This document shows positions 36,301-46,960 of a DNA stretch of 64,000 nt, in pieces. This DNA comes from Mytilus trossulus (lineage: Eukaryota; Mollusca; Bivalvia; Mytilida; Mytilidae), in NCBI RefSeq assembly GCF_036588685.1, contig NC_086386.1:77312682-77376681 (forward strand). Direction: 5' to 3'. The translations under genes and the position numbers were made by a program. The notes under the pieces are model-generated. The model made no database searches. It was not told where the DNA came from and worked only from the letters and a program-made list of their open reading frames with translations. Position 1 is the first letter of the stretch, and the number at the start of each line of letters is the position of its first letter.

Positions 36301-38215
36301 AACTTATTGATATTTCAGGACATAGTTTAACCTTACAACATGGGCATTTTTAAAGTCGAGAACCTTGTGAGTAATTGTCTTTATCTCTATCTTAATTTTA
36401 TTATAGTTTTTTGTATGATTTATTTTTATTAGTTCTCAATGGTATTGTGGTCAAAACCGATCTGTGATATGTTTTCGAAAAGGTCGATGTGTTGCTGTCT
36501 TAGTTATATGCTATCTACATGATTTCTTTTATCAATTGACAATGTGTTATTATACATTATTTGAACAACTAATGTCTAGCTACACAATGAAAGACAGGAA
36601 CACATAAATAACTTTGCCATTTAGTTCAATATCAAGCGAGAAAACTAATGGCCTAATTTCTGTACAGAAATTGAACGAAAATAAATATTAATCACATCAA
36701 CAAACGATAACTACTTTACTTGACTAAGGACAGGCTCATATATACAGAAGGTGGCGCGGCCAATCCTCCCCTAACCTAATGTATGTATGAAAATTACGAT
36801 AAAATACATTCATAGTCTTAGTCTTACAGGTACAAATACTTACGTGTATGATGCAACCATTTATCAATATAGCTTGAAGAAAAGATACATGTTATTAACA
36901 CATCAATTAAGGATGAAGTCATATCCTCTTGAAGATTTTTTTTTACTACAAAACAGTATCAAATATTTTGCCCCATATCACCCACTTTTTCATTTAAGTT
37001 TTTAGTAGTTATAAACAGTCATTAAGTTAAATTTTAGCAGATTCTACATTTCTTTTCTTACAATGTGAGACCCAAATAATTCAATTGCTAAATAAGAGAT
37101 TAAAGTGCGTCAGGTTTTTCCTGTCATTTGTATAATATTTCTTTAAATCCAGACTAATTTGACCTGACTGTATTGTTAACTGTTTTATATTCATCTATTC
37201 ATTTTACTAGAAATCCTTGTATTGACGTGTTTTCTTAAAAAAATAGTAACTGGAGAACAATACTAATTATTTGTTCAAGGGCATGAATATTAAGAAGCCA
37301 TTGATTCCAATAACAATGACGACGAAATCAATAAAAAAATAAAAGCATCATTAGCTGAGGCGATCATTAATTAATAAATTAATTGGCCTATTTATGTGCC
37401 TTCTTTGACTTTCTCCTCTTTTTTATATTTAGATTGCATTAACAAGTTAGGAACATCGGTAAATTGACGTTTCCTCTTTATGTTACTAAAGAACTTTCAA
37501 ATTAGGCAGGTAATTCGGAGAAACTTAAACAACGTGAAAGGTCATCGTACTATCATTGTTATACGAATTATGTGCCGATACAAAAAGTATGATGATTGTT
37601 GTTGTCTAATTTGAAATCATTATTTTTCAATTAATCTTATAAAGAGATTAAAAAAACACAACAATTGAATTACATTGATATCGATGAAAATACCAAAACA
37701 AATGTAAATATATTTAAATAGTTATAATCATCCAGCTGTTGTCAAAGGAATTTTTCTGAAAAAAAAAACTTTTTTAAAATTTGCTTTTATATAGAAATAA
37801 CATTTAACTAGTTTATAATACAAACATTCATAAAAGTAAGATTATCTACTACAACTGAATAAATATTTTTAGATATCAACATTTATAATCAAGTACAAAC
37901 AGCATTAAAATTTGGTTAGAAGCATCAACATTGATAATCAAGTACACAAAACATTAATAAAACCAAACAGCCATAGGTTAATATAGCCTTATTAGAAAAT
38001 CAAATCAATTAGGATAAGCATTGAGAAGCATAATGATGGTATATTTTTATAGATATACAAATTAATGTTATATATCTGTTAGTTCGTCTGTAAACATGCG
38101 AGAACGTGAATATTTTTTTTTATTTTTTTATCGCATTATAAATTAAATGATGTATCTTAATACTCAGAGAATCATTGTTTCATGTCTAATCTACAAAAAA
38201 CTGAAAATTTATTAC
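36148..38215. other. gene-free stretch (intron candidate)
   Basis: It lies between the D8C exons and the exon a homologue. It has no coding signal apart from short random frames. It includes the 3' half of a family A repeat at 36575-36785 ('gacaggctcatatatacaga' tail). Confidence 0.4.
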
Positions 38216-38787
38216 TTAAGGAGGCTCGCGGGTATAAGATTTTCAGAAAAAAAATAAACATTAATTTTTCAATACAAATTTTATTTACAACCTTTAATAG
38301 TTGTAACTTTATCATTTGGTACAAAAATCGTTCCAAAAAATCAATTTGTGTTGACCCCAGGTGACTTTTAAAATGTAGATATCATGTAAAAAGCTCCAAA
38401 TTATCTCCCTTTGGTGTAAAAATGCCGATTTTTTGCATTAAAATTGAAATATCTTTTTTAACTTATCGGTGACCTATATTTTTTATTGTTGTTTTCAAAT
38501 AAGCTGTACATAAACTAAATATTTGTAAAATTTGAGCGATTTCTGTAATTTAGTTCTTTTTTTATTTCGATATTACCGTTTTTCTCCTATTAGTTCAACA
38601 GATAAAAAGGACATCAACAAAAATGTATGCTTCTTTCCAAGGCAGATTGTGAGCGTAAATGAACGGTGACCCCATTTTTTTATTTCATTTTTCTATTAAG
38701 TATAAGATAAAGTTCATTTATAGAAAAATAAAGAGAAATCCTATATTAAATTAAAAAAAAATCATTTAGACCCGCGAGCCCCCTTAA
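38216..38787. mobile_element. MITE with TTAA target duplication
   Basis: TTAA at 38216-38219 and 38784-38787 flanks a 564-bp element. The ends are 'ggaggctcgcgggt' (left) and 'acccgcgagccccc' (right), inverted repeats with one mismatch. TTAA duplication and G-rich inverted ends fit a non-autonomous piggyBac-like element. No transposase is present. The 60-codon frame over it is a by-product. It sits just downstream of the D8C gene exon at 38888. Confidence 0.75.
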
Positions 38788-38887
38788 TGTGATTTTATTA
38801 TATTACTAATCATCAATCAGATGTCATATTTAATGAATAAAAAGTAAATAAAATGATGAAAAAAATTTATTTTAAATTTTAACTTAC

Positions 38888-38959
38888 GACTACTATTTAC
38901 ACATCCTGGTGTAAACCCAGTTGACGAAGTCAGACCATCAGGACATGGCAGTTGGTCAC
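38888..38959 (-). CDS. D8C gene, exon 4 (Cys/Pro/Gly linker)
   Basis: This 72-nt phase 1-1 exon has acceptor 'tttttcggtag' and donor GTAAGT. It encodes DQLPCPDGLTSSTGFTPGC followed by VNSS. The C-P-x-G...S..GF.PGC pattern is a small cysteine module often found next to D8C or EGF modules. It follows exon 3 directly in phase. Confidence 0.68.
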
Positions 38960-39302
38960 CTACCGAAAAAGAAGGGACAAGAAGTATTAATTCGTGTCAC
39001 AGATTCCCTCACGTCATTGACAAACTCCAAATAAAAGCAAAAGCAGTCGTGTTGTTGTTAATGATTGACAAAATATGTAGTGTTGTTAATATGTATGCAT
39101 GTGTATGATCAAACAAGTATAGTAAAAGTTTCTTGTTAAACTAAGCCGTAAAATGCCATGGTTTATTTACTTTCCTTTCTTATTTGACTAATGCTACCAG
39201 GGATGACGATGTCTTGGTTTCGTTTTTTTATAAAACATAATCATGATAATATACAGTTTTTAATTATTTTTGATTTTTATTTTTCAACTGCTATGATTTC
39301 AG

Positions 39303-39345
39303 GGCCTATGATGAGTCCAATGTACACGAAACGTACAACTGGCGT
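39303..39345 (+). ncRNA. hammerhead ribozyme relic
   Basis: 'tgatgagtccaatgtacacg' is followed by AAACG and 'aactggcgtg'. The GATGA and GAAA strands and the TGGCGT stem I strand remain, but the C3 position, stem II pairing and cleavage triplet are lost. It lies in an intron of the D8C gene, on the opposite strand. Confidence 0.45.
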
Positions 39346-39801
39346 GTTAGATATTTACCTGATATCTTTGAAGAGTTTTATATATACAACTTATCACAGT
39401 ACAATTTTTTGCAAAATGTGTCATATTTCCGTAGTATTTGACAGTACGATGTGTAGAGGAAAGGACAATAAAGCCCGTCATTTCTTTCCATATTGTTTTT
39501 ATGAAAATAAGAGATACTAGTATCTAGAGAAAACTTGGAAACTTGGAAAATTATTTCTGCTAGCTGTTTCAATATAAGCCAAAATAGTTCCACTTATTTA
39601 CAAATAAAACATAATTGCCTTTATCGTGTGATGAGTATATGTATAGCAATCAAATGAATCAACTTAAATTCAAGCCTCAAAAAGATAAAAGAGCAATTTG
39701 AAAGTTGATATAAAAATGGCGATGATCAAAATGAAATATGAAAAGTTTGCAACATTTTAGAGTTTATCGAAACAAAGGAGACAAAGAGAAAATAAACTTA
39801 C

Positions 39802-39981
39802 CAAAACTATATGCTGAATAACAACCCGTTGTATGTTTCAAATAATAAACATAGTAACAGCCGCAATCTTTGATTCTTATATCGATTGTTTGGTCACAAC
39901 AGTTGCCAGAAAAGGTCGCCCTACAAGTTGTTCTATTAACAGTATTGCCATTGTCTGGATATAAGGATCCTGTTACATTAT
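39802..39981 (-). CDS. D8C gene, exon 3 (second half of D8C domain)
   Basis: This 180-nt phase 1-1 exon has acceptor 'ttctcacatcag' and donor GTAAGT. It reads NVTGSLYPDNGNTVNRTTCR, then a GNCC step, IRIKDCGCYYVYYLK and GCYSAYSFG. The order C...CC...C.CYYVYYL...CY is the second half of the D8C domain of uromodulin, GP2 and OIT3-like proteins. D8C domains sit in secreted or GPI-linked extracellular proteins. The final 'YC' usual in the family is replaced by 'YS' here. Confidence 0.85.
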
Positions 39982-40519
39982 CTGATGTGAGAAAAAAAAA
40001 GACATACAATATTTTTTCAGAACTTTGATGTGCGCCGACGATGCTGTCATAACACTAAATAATTTCAAATAAAAATATATAGCATAAGTTTGGTCATATC
40101 TGTTTTGGTCATTATGCCATATTTACAGCACTTGTTTAATTCGTACTATTGACACCTTATATAAGAAAGCCATGTTTTAATTTGTTGATAGCCCGTGTAC
40201 TTTTTGCATATTTTTATATTTTGTTCTCATTTCAAACGATTTTGCCCGTTTTTCACCACTGCCGGCGATTTTGCCTCAAATACCATGGTATTTACTATTT
40301 TGGATATTCATTTTTAACCTCTCAAGCATCTTCCCGCCAATTTGTTTTCGGATAGGATATTACATAAGAACGCGAGCTAAGGAGAATTAGTACATGTATA
40401 ATTCCCGCGGTTCTATGATAATATCCTCTTATTCTCAAAATTATGCATAAACATGTTAATGAATTACAGATTTCAAGTAAATAAATATATATTCACTCCA
40501 AATCTATTTTGTGTAATTA

Positions 40520-40632
40520 AACAGATATATCATGTTGTGTAGGGGTATTTGCGAAAAATACCAGTCCTGGGACCGAGTTTCCCTTGACTGGTATTTTTCG
40601 CAAATACCCCTCTATAGCATAATATATCTGTT
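40520..40632. repeat. 113-bp near-perfect hairpin element
   Basis: The left arm 'aacagatatat' through 'ggggtatttgcgaaaaatac' is answered by 'gtatttttcgcaaatacccc' through 'atatatctgtt'. The loop is about 20 nt. It could be a small foldback element inserted in the intron of the D8C gene. It has no coding capacity. Confidence 0.8.
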
Positions 40633-41547
40633 CAAAATACCGACCAATCATTTGATTCCGTCAATAGCTATTAATTCGTTAACCCGTGACAATACGTTTT
40701 GCAAATCGGATAATAGATATCAAATACGACATGCATGAAATTAGGGTAGCATTGCGTAGTTCCGGTAATATAGGCGACGAATTAGATTATGTGTTTTGCT
40801 GTCCGCAACTGAAGAACAGAAATTATTTTTACAAAATAAATTTTAACACAGTGCAATTTGCTCATCAATTATTACTTAAAAGCAATCAGTTTAAAGAGAT
40901 CTATGTTTATCTGTTATGTGAATTCAATCAAATAAAAAAGTGAGTCTTCATGTTACTGTAAACGCATAAACATCGTACTTATTTTTTTCTATTATTTTAA
41001 CCTTTGGTTATATGTGTTACTAAGCATGTGTGACAGCCATCCTAATGTTGTACCTCAAGTAATAGTAATGCACTGCTTTTGTTTACCTCAACTTTTGAAT
41101 TTTTATTCATATTGTATGTTTCCTTGTAAACTTGTATTTAGTTTTTAGAAAATAAAGTATCGATATATCTATCTACAATATAATTATTGGACAGTCTGTG
41201 TCAACGTATAAGTGTACTAGGCATGAACACAGATGAAAAAACAAAATGAAGGATCAAAGAAATAACGAGAAAACATTTCTAAAAGGGTGATTAGATCCAT
41301 AATTGCCTGCGTGTTTATAAATCACCCTTCTTCTTGAATTTACGTTTTCAATGTTTCGCCTCCAAGGCCTCAATGTGTATTTCCCCAAAAGAGCTTAAAG
41401 ATTAATCAGAGCATAAATAAGGTCCGTTTTATGATTTGATATTCTAATATATAACAGGTAACAGGACCTAAAAAAGATCCACCCTTATTCCCAAATAGGA
41501 CATGATAACAGAAATCTTAGATAAGATGTATTTTGTGTACATCTTAC

Positions 41548-41742
41548 TTGGTGATAGCCAAAATGGAGATGTCGTCCCACAACGGTATCCACCAATTGGA
41601 CATTCAGTTGGCATTAATTCGCCGGCACCAGATATGACTCTGTACCATCCTTCCTCTAAAAAGTTATCACATACTCCTATTATAGCTGCATTGGCTACAG
41701 ATCTTCGCCAGTCGTCAATTAGTTTTGTTGTAAAGCATGGAT
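41548..41742 (-). CDS. D8C gene, exon 2 (first half of D8C domain)
   Basis: This 195-nt phase 1-1 exon has acceptor 'atttcattcag' and donor GTAAGA. It encodes DPCFTTKLIDDWRRSVANAA, then CDNFLEEGWYRVISGAGELM, PTECPIGGYRCG and TTSPFWL. The 'CD..L..GWYR..SGAG..MPT.CP...CGT..P.WL' layout is diagnostic of the N-terminal half of the D8C domain. Together with exon 3 it forms one complete domain. Confidence 0.88.
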
Positions 41743-42602
41743 CTGAATGAAATCTGAGAGAAAAGTTTCAAAAGTATCTGAATCATAATTGAACAGGTAT
41801 TTGTTGCGAAAAACAGACGGACACGGACTCTCTTTCTATAACTTTAATCAAATAAGTAACAGGTATTTACAGTATTACAGTTTGTCAAAGTCAATCAATA
41901 CCACATTTGAATAAACTGCATTATTGTGCTTCGCGCTGCTTGTCTTTATGTTCTCTCTCTTGTAGTACTAGTATTGTCATTTATCAACTCAGTATACTTT
42001 TTCGTATCTACGTTTGTTTAGTCCTCATTTAACTCTTCCCATTCTATAGGATATCACATATTCATAGCTCTTATTTAAATTCATCAATTAGATAGCACCA
42101 TAACTATGACCAGCACGGCTCACTACCAACTGACATATACGGCCAATTTTCTTTATATTCAAAGCACACACTGGTGACTTTGTTTTTTCAATTTTAACAA
42201 AGTCAACCGATACTTTTCAGTTTTGTTTTATATCACTTATCAAGACGACTGGGCAAACAAACTATAAATAGCTAACAAGATGGACCCACTCGTCAAATAG
42301 AATAAAATCTTCAAAAACACTAGCTACTAAAAACTAGTACTCTTGGCGATAAATTAACATTGAACAAGGAAATAAGTGATACATAATGGTTGTTTACTTA
42401 ATCTGAAAATCAGTCATTTTTAACGTATCAATTAATGTTGAAAGACTCTGAAATATCAAGACTGATCACGAGGATGGAATTTTATGTATAGATCTAAACA
42501 AACCAGAAGATTCTTTTTTAAAATGGCGTATTTGAATTCATCAGAAAGGTCCTTCTGACATACAATATCTATTTAAAGTTATTTTTATTTGCAACTTCTT
42601 AC

Positions 42603-42654
42603 CTTCAAGTTTTGTTACGGTTATCAAACAAAGAAAAAGAAATCTACAAATCAT
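42603..42654 (-). CDS. D8C gene, exon 1 (signal peptide)
   Basis: ATG at 42654-42652 is followed by ICRFLFLCLITVTKLE and a donor GTAAGA. This is a short hydrophobic signal peptide of about 15-17 residues, split in phase 1, which matches the entry phase of exon 2. Secretion agrees with the D8C content. The promoter and 5' UTR would lie above 42654; no core promoter motif was recognised. Confidence 0.72.
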
Positions 42655-43822
42655 CTTGAGATTATCCAAAATAACACTATTGTTTTTTAGTTTCGAAAAC
42701 CGCTTTCAATGTCTAAATCAACAATATGAAATATAGTTTACGTTTTCTTTTGTATACAGTCAGTACTGTTACAAAAGAATGAGAATACATGAATACAATT
42801 TATTAGGGTTTTTGCAAAATATTATCTTCCGGGTGAAATGAATTAGTTTTATTTATTTATAAAACAATGAACTTTAAACAGGTCGGGAACACTTCCTCAT
42901 ACGGGTATGCATAAACTATCATGTTTATGTCCTCGCAAATAAAATTGCTTATTGACGTATGATTTTGTTTTTTTCCTATGCTTTTGACCAATACATTTAA
43001 GGCTAACAATGCATAATGGACAACAAATTAGAGTAAATTAGAGTAATCTATTCACGATCAACCGAAAAAACATGTTATTTGCTGAAATACAACACATTCA
43101 TGCATCTCGTTTAGTTTTTCATATTTTGTATGTATTTATAGTTCGTGATGAAATGTGTTTGTTTTGTGCTCAAATTAACGAATTGCTGTGTCTATGCGAA
43201 GAATCGAAAGTTTGAATAACATGAAATATAGCCGTTGAAATAGTGAAAAACACATATTTTTTGTTACTCATTTTGAGAATTTTTATTTAGATAGTCCGAA
43301 AAAAATGGGACTTTGAAATTCTTAGTGTGTTTGTAAAAAAGGGGCAGACTACGATTCTGTCAATTAAATGTTTGGGGTAACCATGGTACCTAAAATCTCA
43401 AAGTGTTTCGCATAATTTGATGTAATAATAGTGTACCATACTTCTTTTATGGTTTAAGAAGTCTTTAACATCGAGTAAGGATGTGTATCTAATACTTTGT
43501 CTCTCAGAAAAAATATAAACATCTTCCAAAATGATTTGTTTTCCTTATCGTGAAAAGAGAAGTTAACTATAGCATTCCCAAAATATTTTTTAAATCCTTC
43601 ACTAAAAAGGAGTTACGCAAAATCCTACTATGATAACGAATCTGAGTAAGATTCGTTAAATCATGATAAGTGGTAAATGATCAGTTGCAAATATCCCATA
43701 TAAAGCAATGAAAACGTCAATTTAAGGACTGAATAGAAACACAATTAAACATTTTGACCAAATAACAAAATATGAGTTACAAATAGATACATCAAAGATA
43801 ACAGGCATTACATTTTTTCCTT
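42655..43822. other. gene-free stretch upstream of the D8C gene
   Basis: I see no gene. It should contain the promoter of the D8C gene if 42603-42654 is the first coding exon. Confidence 0.35.
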
Positions 43823-43866
43823 GACCCAGACGTGCGTTTCGTATACAAAACATTCATCAGTTACGC
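43823..43866 (-). ncRNA. hammerhead ribozyme, diverged
   Basis: On the minus strand CTGATGA (43860-43854), GAAA and the cleavage triplet GTC (43831-43829) are intact, with helix III AC/GT. Stem II has an A-C mismatch at its first pair, and stem I pairs only partly (TGGGTC instead of TGGCGT). The surrounding repeat unit continues to about 44200 with 'ttttgccaaataaagctaag', 'actactggcctggtgatatc' and 'ccagcagtggcaatgaccga'. Confidence 0.6.
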
Positions 43867-44404
43867 TCGAATAAAAAAAAAGGTTAACAACCCTAATAAA
43901 GCATAAAATGAGGAGCATTGAGGTGACGCTCGTATAAAAAATGTAAGAAGGCCACATAAAGTTTAAAGTGAAGACCATTGAGTTCCCAAAAATTCCTAGG
44001 AGTTTTGCCAAATAAAGCTAAGGTGAAATATTCTATATATGAGGTATACAACCCTTCAAAGTTTTGTGAACAGTAAAATAATTATTCCAATATCAATGAT
44101 TATTCATGTAAACTAAGAAGTGCTAACTACTGGCCTGGTGATATCCTCGGGGAATAAAAACTTTACCAGCAGTGGCAATGACCGAGTGGCTGTCAATTTC
44201 ATTATAAGTTGTTCTGCGGGACTTTCAATTTTTCATAATATACTAGTAAAGTTAACGTGAAAGTAAGAAAAAAAAATGCTGCCAACAAAATTCAATCTTG
44301 ATCTGTGTTATGTTGTAATAACTTTGGGATATACGGCCGGATGCATGTACAGAAGGACAAGGGTAAAACTTAATGCTCACTCCGCTACGGTGGGGACATA
44401 AAAA

Positions 44405-45130
44405 CTCTTTAAAAGAAAGCAATCGTATCAATAAAGGCAACAGTACAGTAGTATACAGGCGTTCAAAAGTCATAAATATTTTCAGAAAAACAAATACGGG
44501 TTAAAAACTAAAACAGAGGAAAACACGTCAACAATAAAAGGAACAACAGGAACACTGAAGTGCAACAAAAAAAAAGAACAACAAACATAGAAACGAACTA
44601 TTTGATAACAACTGCCATAATTCTGACTTTATACAGCACATTTTAAGATCAAATGGTGGTTTGAACATGGTTTAATGGCTAGCTAAACATCCCGCTATAT
44701 GATAATGTTAAAACAATTCGCCAAAATTACAACACTTAGTGACATAAATACAGCTCAAACATGAACATTCATCAAATGAAACGCAGAAACAAATAATATA
44801 AAAGTCGACACAACATGCAAACTGACGAACAATAACGGATTGAACGTATTCCACTAATGACAGACACCACAGGATACTAAAAACAGTGACGCGCTCACGT
44901 AACTAACAAGCATTATCGAACCTTACACAATTACTATTAAAATACTACTACAAAAAATTAGCATGACAATAATGTTATGGAAAGGCAATTTTGGGGCAAA
45001 CGTTGTGCATGCTTCAGACGCCACCCGTCAATGTAATCATAGCAACTGTGAAAGAATTGAAGATAGGGAACGGAGGGGAAAACAACACAATATATCTTCC
45101 ATGTTCCTGAGCCTAAACACTAATATTAAA
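44405..45130 (+). repeat. dispersed repeat, family C (with family B part)
   Basis: 'atcaataaaggcaacagtac', 'gggttaaaaactaaaacaga', 'aacatagaaacgaac' and 'taatggctagctaaacatcc' form an abundant mussel repeat. Shorter copies are at 19510-19680 and 31820-31990. No gene. Confidence 0.7.
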
Positions 45131-45259
45131 ACATAAAGGTCAACACAAGATACAGAAAGTATGGCAGATATCGGGGAAAAGTATTGACGTTAAGATAGAT
45201 AAAAGTAACATGGGTAAGAAATAAACTCATCATAGATACCAGGACTAAATTTAGTATAT

Positions 45260-45303
45260 ACGCCAGACGCGCGTTTTGTCTACAAAAGACTCGTCAGTGA
45301 CGC
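45260..45303 (-). ncRNA. hammerhead ribozyme with inactivating G12A change
   Basis: All helices are consensus: stem I GCGTCA/TGGCGT, stem II GTCT/AGAC, helix III AC/GT and cleavage GTC. The core first strand is CTGACGA, and U7 is a tolerated position. The second strand reads AAAA instead of GAAA: the catalytic G12 is A at 45277. It is a single unit, not part of a tandem array, and is expected to be inactive. Confidence 0.75.
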
Positions 45304-45811
45304 TCGAATCCAAAAAAGTTAAAAAGGCCAAATAAAGTACGAAGTTGAAGAGTATTGAGAACCAAAATTCCTAAAAGTTTTGCCAAATACAGCTAAGGTA
45401 ATATATGCCTGAGGTAGAAAAGCCTTAGTAACCCGAAGAAAAAAATAAACATAGACCATTATTATTAGTTACAGTTAACAGTAACACAACCAAACGTAAT
45501 GTTTTCAAATCTTTAGTAACAATGTTATAGAGATGACTCTGAATCTTATGTCGATGATTATATTAACATCATGAACATTGGCATTAGCCATGTCGTGACA
45601 TGACACCGAAGAAAAGGAAAGAGTTAATTCAACTGAAAATCTTTAGATACGACATTCAAAGTTGAAAATTACCTATTGAACACAGTAGAATGTACAATGT
45701 ACATGTAAGTAATCACATTGGGAGAGGAGTAACGATTTATATAATATTACATTAATCTAAAGAACGACTCAGGAAGACGTTAAAAATACTGATTATGAGG
45801 AATAAGGAGGG

Positions 45812-46405
45812 GCTCATATCAGACTAGAAATTGAACATAAACTACGCATTGGATGTATCTATCGTAGCCCTAATGGACAGGATAAAAATGATCAGTCATT
45901 AAAAGAACTGTATAAAAATATGTGGTATCCAGAGACTATAGCCATAGTTATGACACGATACAATGGCAAGGGATATACGGAGCTTTTCAACAAATGCACA
46001 ATCAACAGAATTGATTCATGTTTGCCGATGATACGAAATACAAACAACATATGATAATGATGCGTGAATGATGCGCTCCAAAAAAAACAGACTTATCTCA
46101 TCTAGAAACTGAGTCAAAAACTTTGTGGCTAGGATTTCACACTGATAAATGTAAAGTGCTTACAACAGGGAAACAACATGATACCAACCACAAATACAAC
46201 ATTTGAGCATGCCGAGAAAGAAAAAGACATCGGAGTTACGATTGACAACACACTAAACTTCGAGCATCATATGAATGGAAAGATAGATAAAGCCAACATT
46301 ATTATAGGCTTAATAAGAAGGACATTTACCTGTCTCGATGAGGAAATATTCCTACTACTGTTTAAAGCATTAGCAAGACAAAACCTCGAATTTTCCAACG
46401 TAGAA
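45812..46405 (+). pseudogene. non-LTR retrotransposon (LINE) relic
   Basis: It begins with LEIEHKLRIGCIYRSPNG near 45818, the APE-type endonuclease 'IYRSPN' motif. It then jumps to the reverse transcriptase catalytic motif FADDTKY at 46021-46041, LWLGFHTDKCKVLTTGK near 46115-46170, and the frame from 46178 with KEKDIGVTIDNTLNFEHHM and IIGLIRRTFTCLDEEIF. Frame breaks and internal deletion separate these parts. It is interrupted at about 46410 by the tail of Penelope-like element copy 2. It is a dead element of a Jockey/CR1-like type. Confidence 0.85.
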
Positions 46406-46415
46406 AATAACAACA

Positions 46416-46960
46416 GAAGAAGGTCACCAACAGGTCTTCAATGGAACGAGAAATTCCCGCACCCGGAGGCGTCCTTCAGCTGGCCCCTAAACAAATATAT
46501 ACTAGTTCAGTGATAATGAACGCCATACTAATTTCCAAATTGTACACAAGAAACTAAAATCAAAATAATACAAGACTAACAAAGACCAGAGGCTCCTGAC
46601 TTGTGACAGGCGCAAAATTGCGGCGGGGTTAAACATGTTTATCAGATCTTAATCCTCCCTCTATACCTCTAGCTAATGTAGAAAAGTAAACGCTAACAAT
46701 GCGTACATTTGAAGAAGTCCGAGTCTGATGTCAGAAGATGTAACTAAAGAAAATAAACAAAATGACAATTATACAAAAATAACAGCAGACTACTAGCAGT
46801 TAACTGACATGCCAGCTCCAGACTTCAATTAAACTGATTGAAAGATTATGATTTCATCATATGAATATCAGGCACAATCCTTCCCGTTAGAGGTTAAGTA
46901 TCATATTATCATAACATATATGAGAAGGACATAACCCGTGCCATGCCAACAACTGGTTTT
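46416..46960 (-). mobile_element. 3' non-coding tail of Penelope-like element copy 2
   Basis: In reverse orientation it carries every block of the tail at 2469-3093, including 'gtccttcagctggcccctaa', 'aggctcctgacttgtgacag' and 'gacatgccagctccagac'. It lies directly downstream of the decayed reverse transcriptase. Confidence 0.85.
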
